This document shows, one piece after another, positions 6,308 to 7,033 of a DNA stretch of 7,033 nucleotides. The position numbers and the translations under genes are program-made. How positions within the stretch are numbered: position 1 is the stretch's first letter; every line of letters begins with the position of its first letter. This stretch comes from Porticoccaceae bacterium (GTDB lineage Bacteria > Pseudomonadota > Gammaproteobacteria > Pseudomonadales > Porticoccaceae). Under the pieces are notes generated by a model. The model saw only the letters and a list, made by a program, of their open reading frames with translations, was not told where the DNA came from and did no database searches. Location: assembly GCA_023228865.1 (NCBI GenBank), contig JALOAH010000144.1, forward strand, positions 1-7,033, in the 5' to 3' direction.

Positions 6308-7033
6308 ATACCTGATTACCCATAATTCTCAGCCAGCTTGAGCAGCCGCCCCGGCATCGGCGGCGTCCGCACCGCCGCATAAACCAATCGGGGCAGCAGA
6401 CGTTCCAGCCGATAGCGACGATTGAAGCGATACGAAAACTCGGCCAAGTAGCGGGGTAGATGCTTGGCACTCATTGCATGATAAACGCCATTCATCGCCC
6501 GCTTCACGTTGCCCAGAGCCGTGTTTACCCAAGTAAAGGCCTCCAGGGCCACACTGTGGGGGCCGCCACCGGTGATAATCCGAGTATGTACGCAGCCCGC
6601 CGCCTCCACTTGCTGGAAACAGTCCAGTCCATCAGAGACCACTCGGGTGCCAGGGACCAGATGCCGCTTCGCCCAGGCCTCGATCTCGGTGCGACGAAAC
6701 CCTTTCACTACCGTCATTCGTAGGGCAATGGGATGGCCCTGATCGTCCACCGAGACGGCCGCCACGAACGGTATTTTGTTGGGCGACCCGCGACCGCGCT
6801 TGCCACCCCGACATTCACCTCCCCAATAGGCGTCGTCCAACTGCACGGTGCCAGACAAGGGGGTTTTGTCATCTCGCTCCTTCATCACCTGCATCAGTTT
6901 CTGCTTGATACTCCAGGCGGTGTTGTAGCTAACCCCCAGTTGGCGGCGCAGCGCCATGGCGGATAACCCGGTCTTGGCCTGGGTGAGCAGATGGATGGCG
7001 AGAAACCAGGTGGTCAAGGGCAGTTTGCTGGCG
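6308..7033 (-). mobile_element. IS1595-family insertion sequence, one end plus most of the transposase gene
   Basis: The element enters from the right edge and ends somewhere near 6308, where the receptor reading frame begins. The boundary is inferred: receptor-like protein sequence starts at about 6307, while the transposase stop is at 6318-6316. The terminal inverted repeat of this end should lie within about 6304-6330. The other end is outside the window, so neither the inverted repeat nor a target duplication (normally 8 bp in this family) can be confirmed. No passenger gene is visible in the part shown. Confidence 0.8.
6316..7033 (-). CDS. IS1595-family (ISXO2-like) transposase, N-terminus outside window
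   Basis: About 238 C-terminal residues are visible, open to the right edge. The TTG at 7017 is an ordinary Leu codon, not a start, because the frame continues upstream as ASKLP. The family is shown by TTWFLAIHLLTQAKTGLSA, then LGVSYNTAWSIKQKLM, a helix-turn-helix-like segment. These are followed by VQLDDAYWGGE with the first catalytic Asp (codon near 6835-6837), VVSDGLDCF with the second, GNVKRAMNGVYH, and the family's closing motif AEFSYRFNRRY. The Asn in GNVK is the likely third position of the DDN-type triad used by this family. Full-length members are about 300-320 residues with an N-terminal zinc ribbon, which would lie beyond 7033. The visible frame is intact to TAA 6318-6316, so the transposase may be active. 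It is oriented in the same direction as the receptor it interrupts. Confidence 0.92.
   Translation of the reverse strand, partial: ASKLPLTTWFLAIHLLTQAKTGLSAMALRRQLGVSYNTAWSIKQKLMQVMKERDDKTPLSGTVQLDDAYWGGECRGGKRGRGSPNKIPFVAAVSVDDQGHPIALRMTVVKGFRRTEIEAWAKRHLVPGTRVVSDGLDCFQQVEAAGCVHTRIITGGGPHSVALEAFTWVNTALGNVKRAMNGVYHAMSAKHLPRYLAEFSYRFNRRYRLERLLPRLVYAAVRTPPMPGRLLKLAENYG

Overview
The window looks like an accessory region from a Gram-negative bacterium, most likely a proteobacterium. A TonB-dependent outer-membrane receptor, strong Shine-Dalgarno-led operons and an IS1595-type transposase support this. A marine gammaproteobacterium or a sphingomonad with sterol- or lipid-handling genes would fit, but nothing here fixes the taxon. 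There is no rRNA, tRNA or CRISPR.

Layout. Two gene groups converge at about position 2088. The plus-strand group (1-2083) holds the 3' end of a sulfotransferase, a seven-helix membrane protein of unknown function, and a short-chain dehydrogenase/reductase (SDR). The minus-strand group, read from 6307 down to 2094, holds a broken TonB-dependent receptor, a complete sulfotransferase, a small SnoaL/NTF2-fold protein, and an SDR resembling 3-alpha(20-beta)-hydroxysteroid dehydrogenase. From sulfotransferase to SDR the minus genes are tightly packed, with intergenic gaps of 2 and 12 bp and Shine-Dalgarno sequences that overlap the preceding gene's stop or last codons. They are therefore almost certainly one translationally coupled operon. 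The two SDR stop codons are 10 bp apart, and an 8-bp perfect inverted repeat spans both gene ends.

Damage. The receptor is interrupted twice. Its N-terminal third (signal peptide, TonB box, most of the plug) is cut off at about 6308 by the end of an IS1595-family insertion sequence that continues beyond the window. A single-base frameshift near 5394-5410 splits the rest. The receptor is also visibly more AT-rich than its neighbours.

How the genes may work together (inference): both arms pair a PAPS-type sulfotransferase with an NAD(P)-dependent alcohol/ketone oxidoreductase. One adds a membrane protein; the other adds a small SnoaL-fold protein and, originally, an outer-membrane uptake receptor. 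This suggests uptake and modification of a hydrophobic, hydroxylated, steroid- or terpenoid-like compound. The substrate is not shown by the sequence. The least characterised gene is the seven-helix protein at 406-1209.
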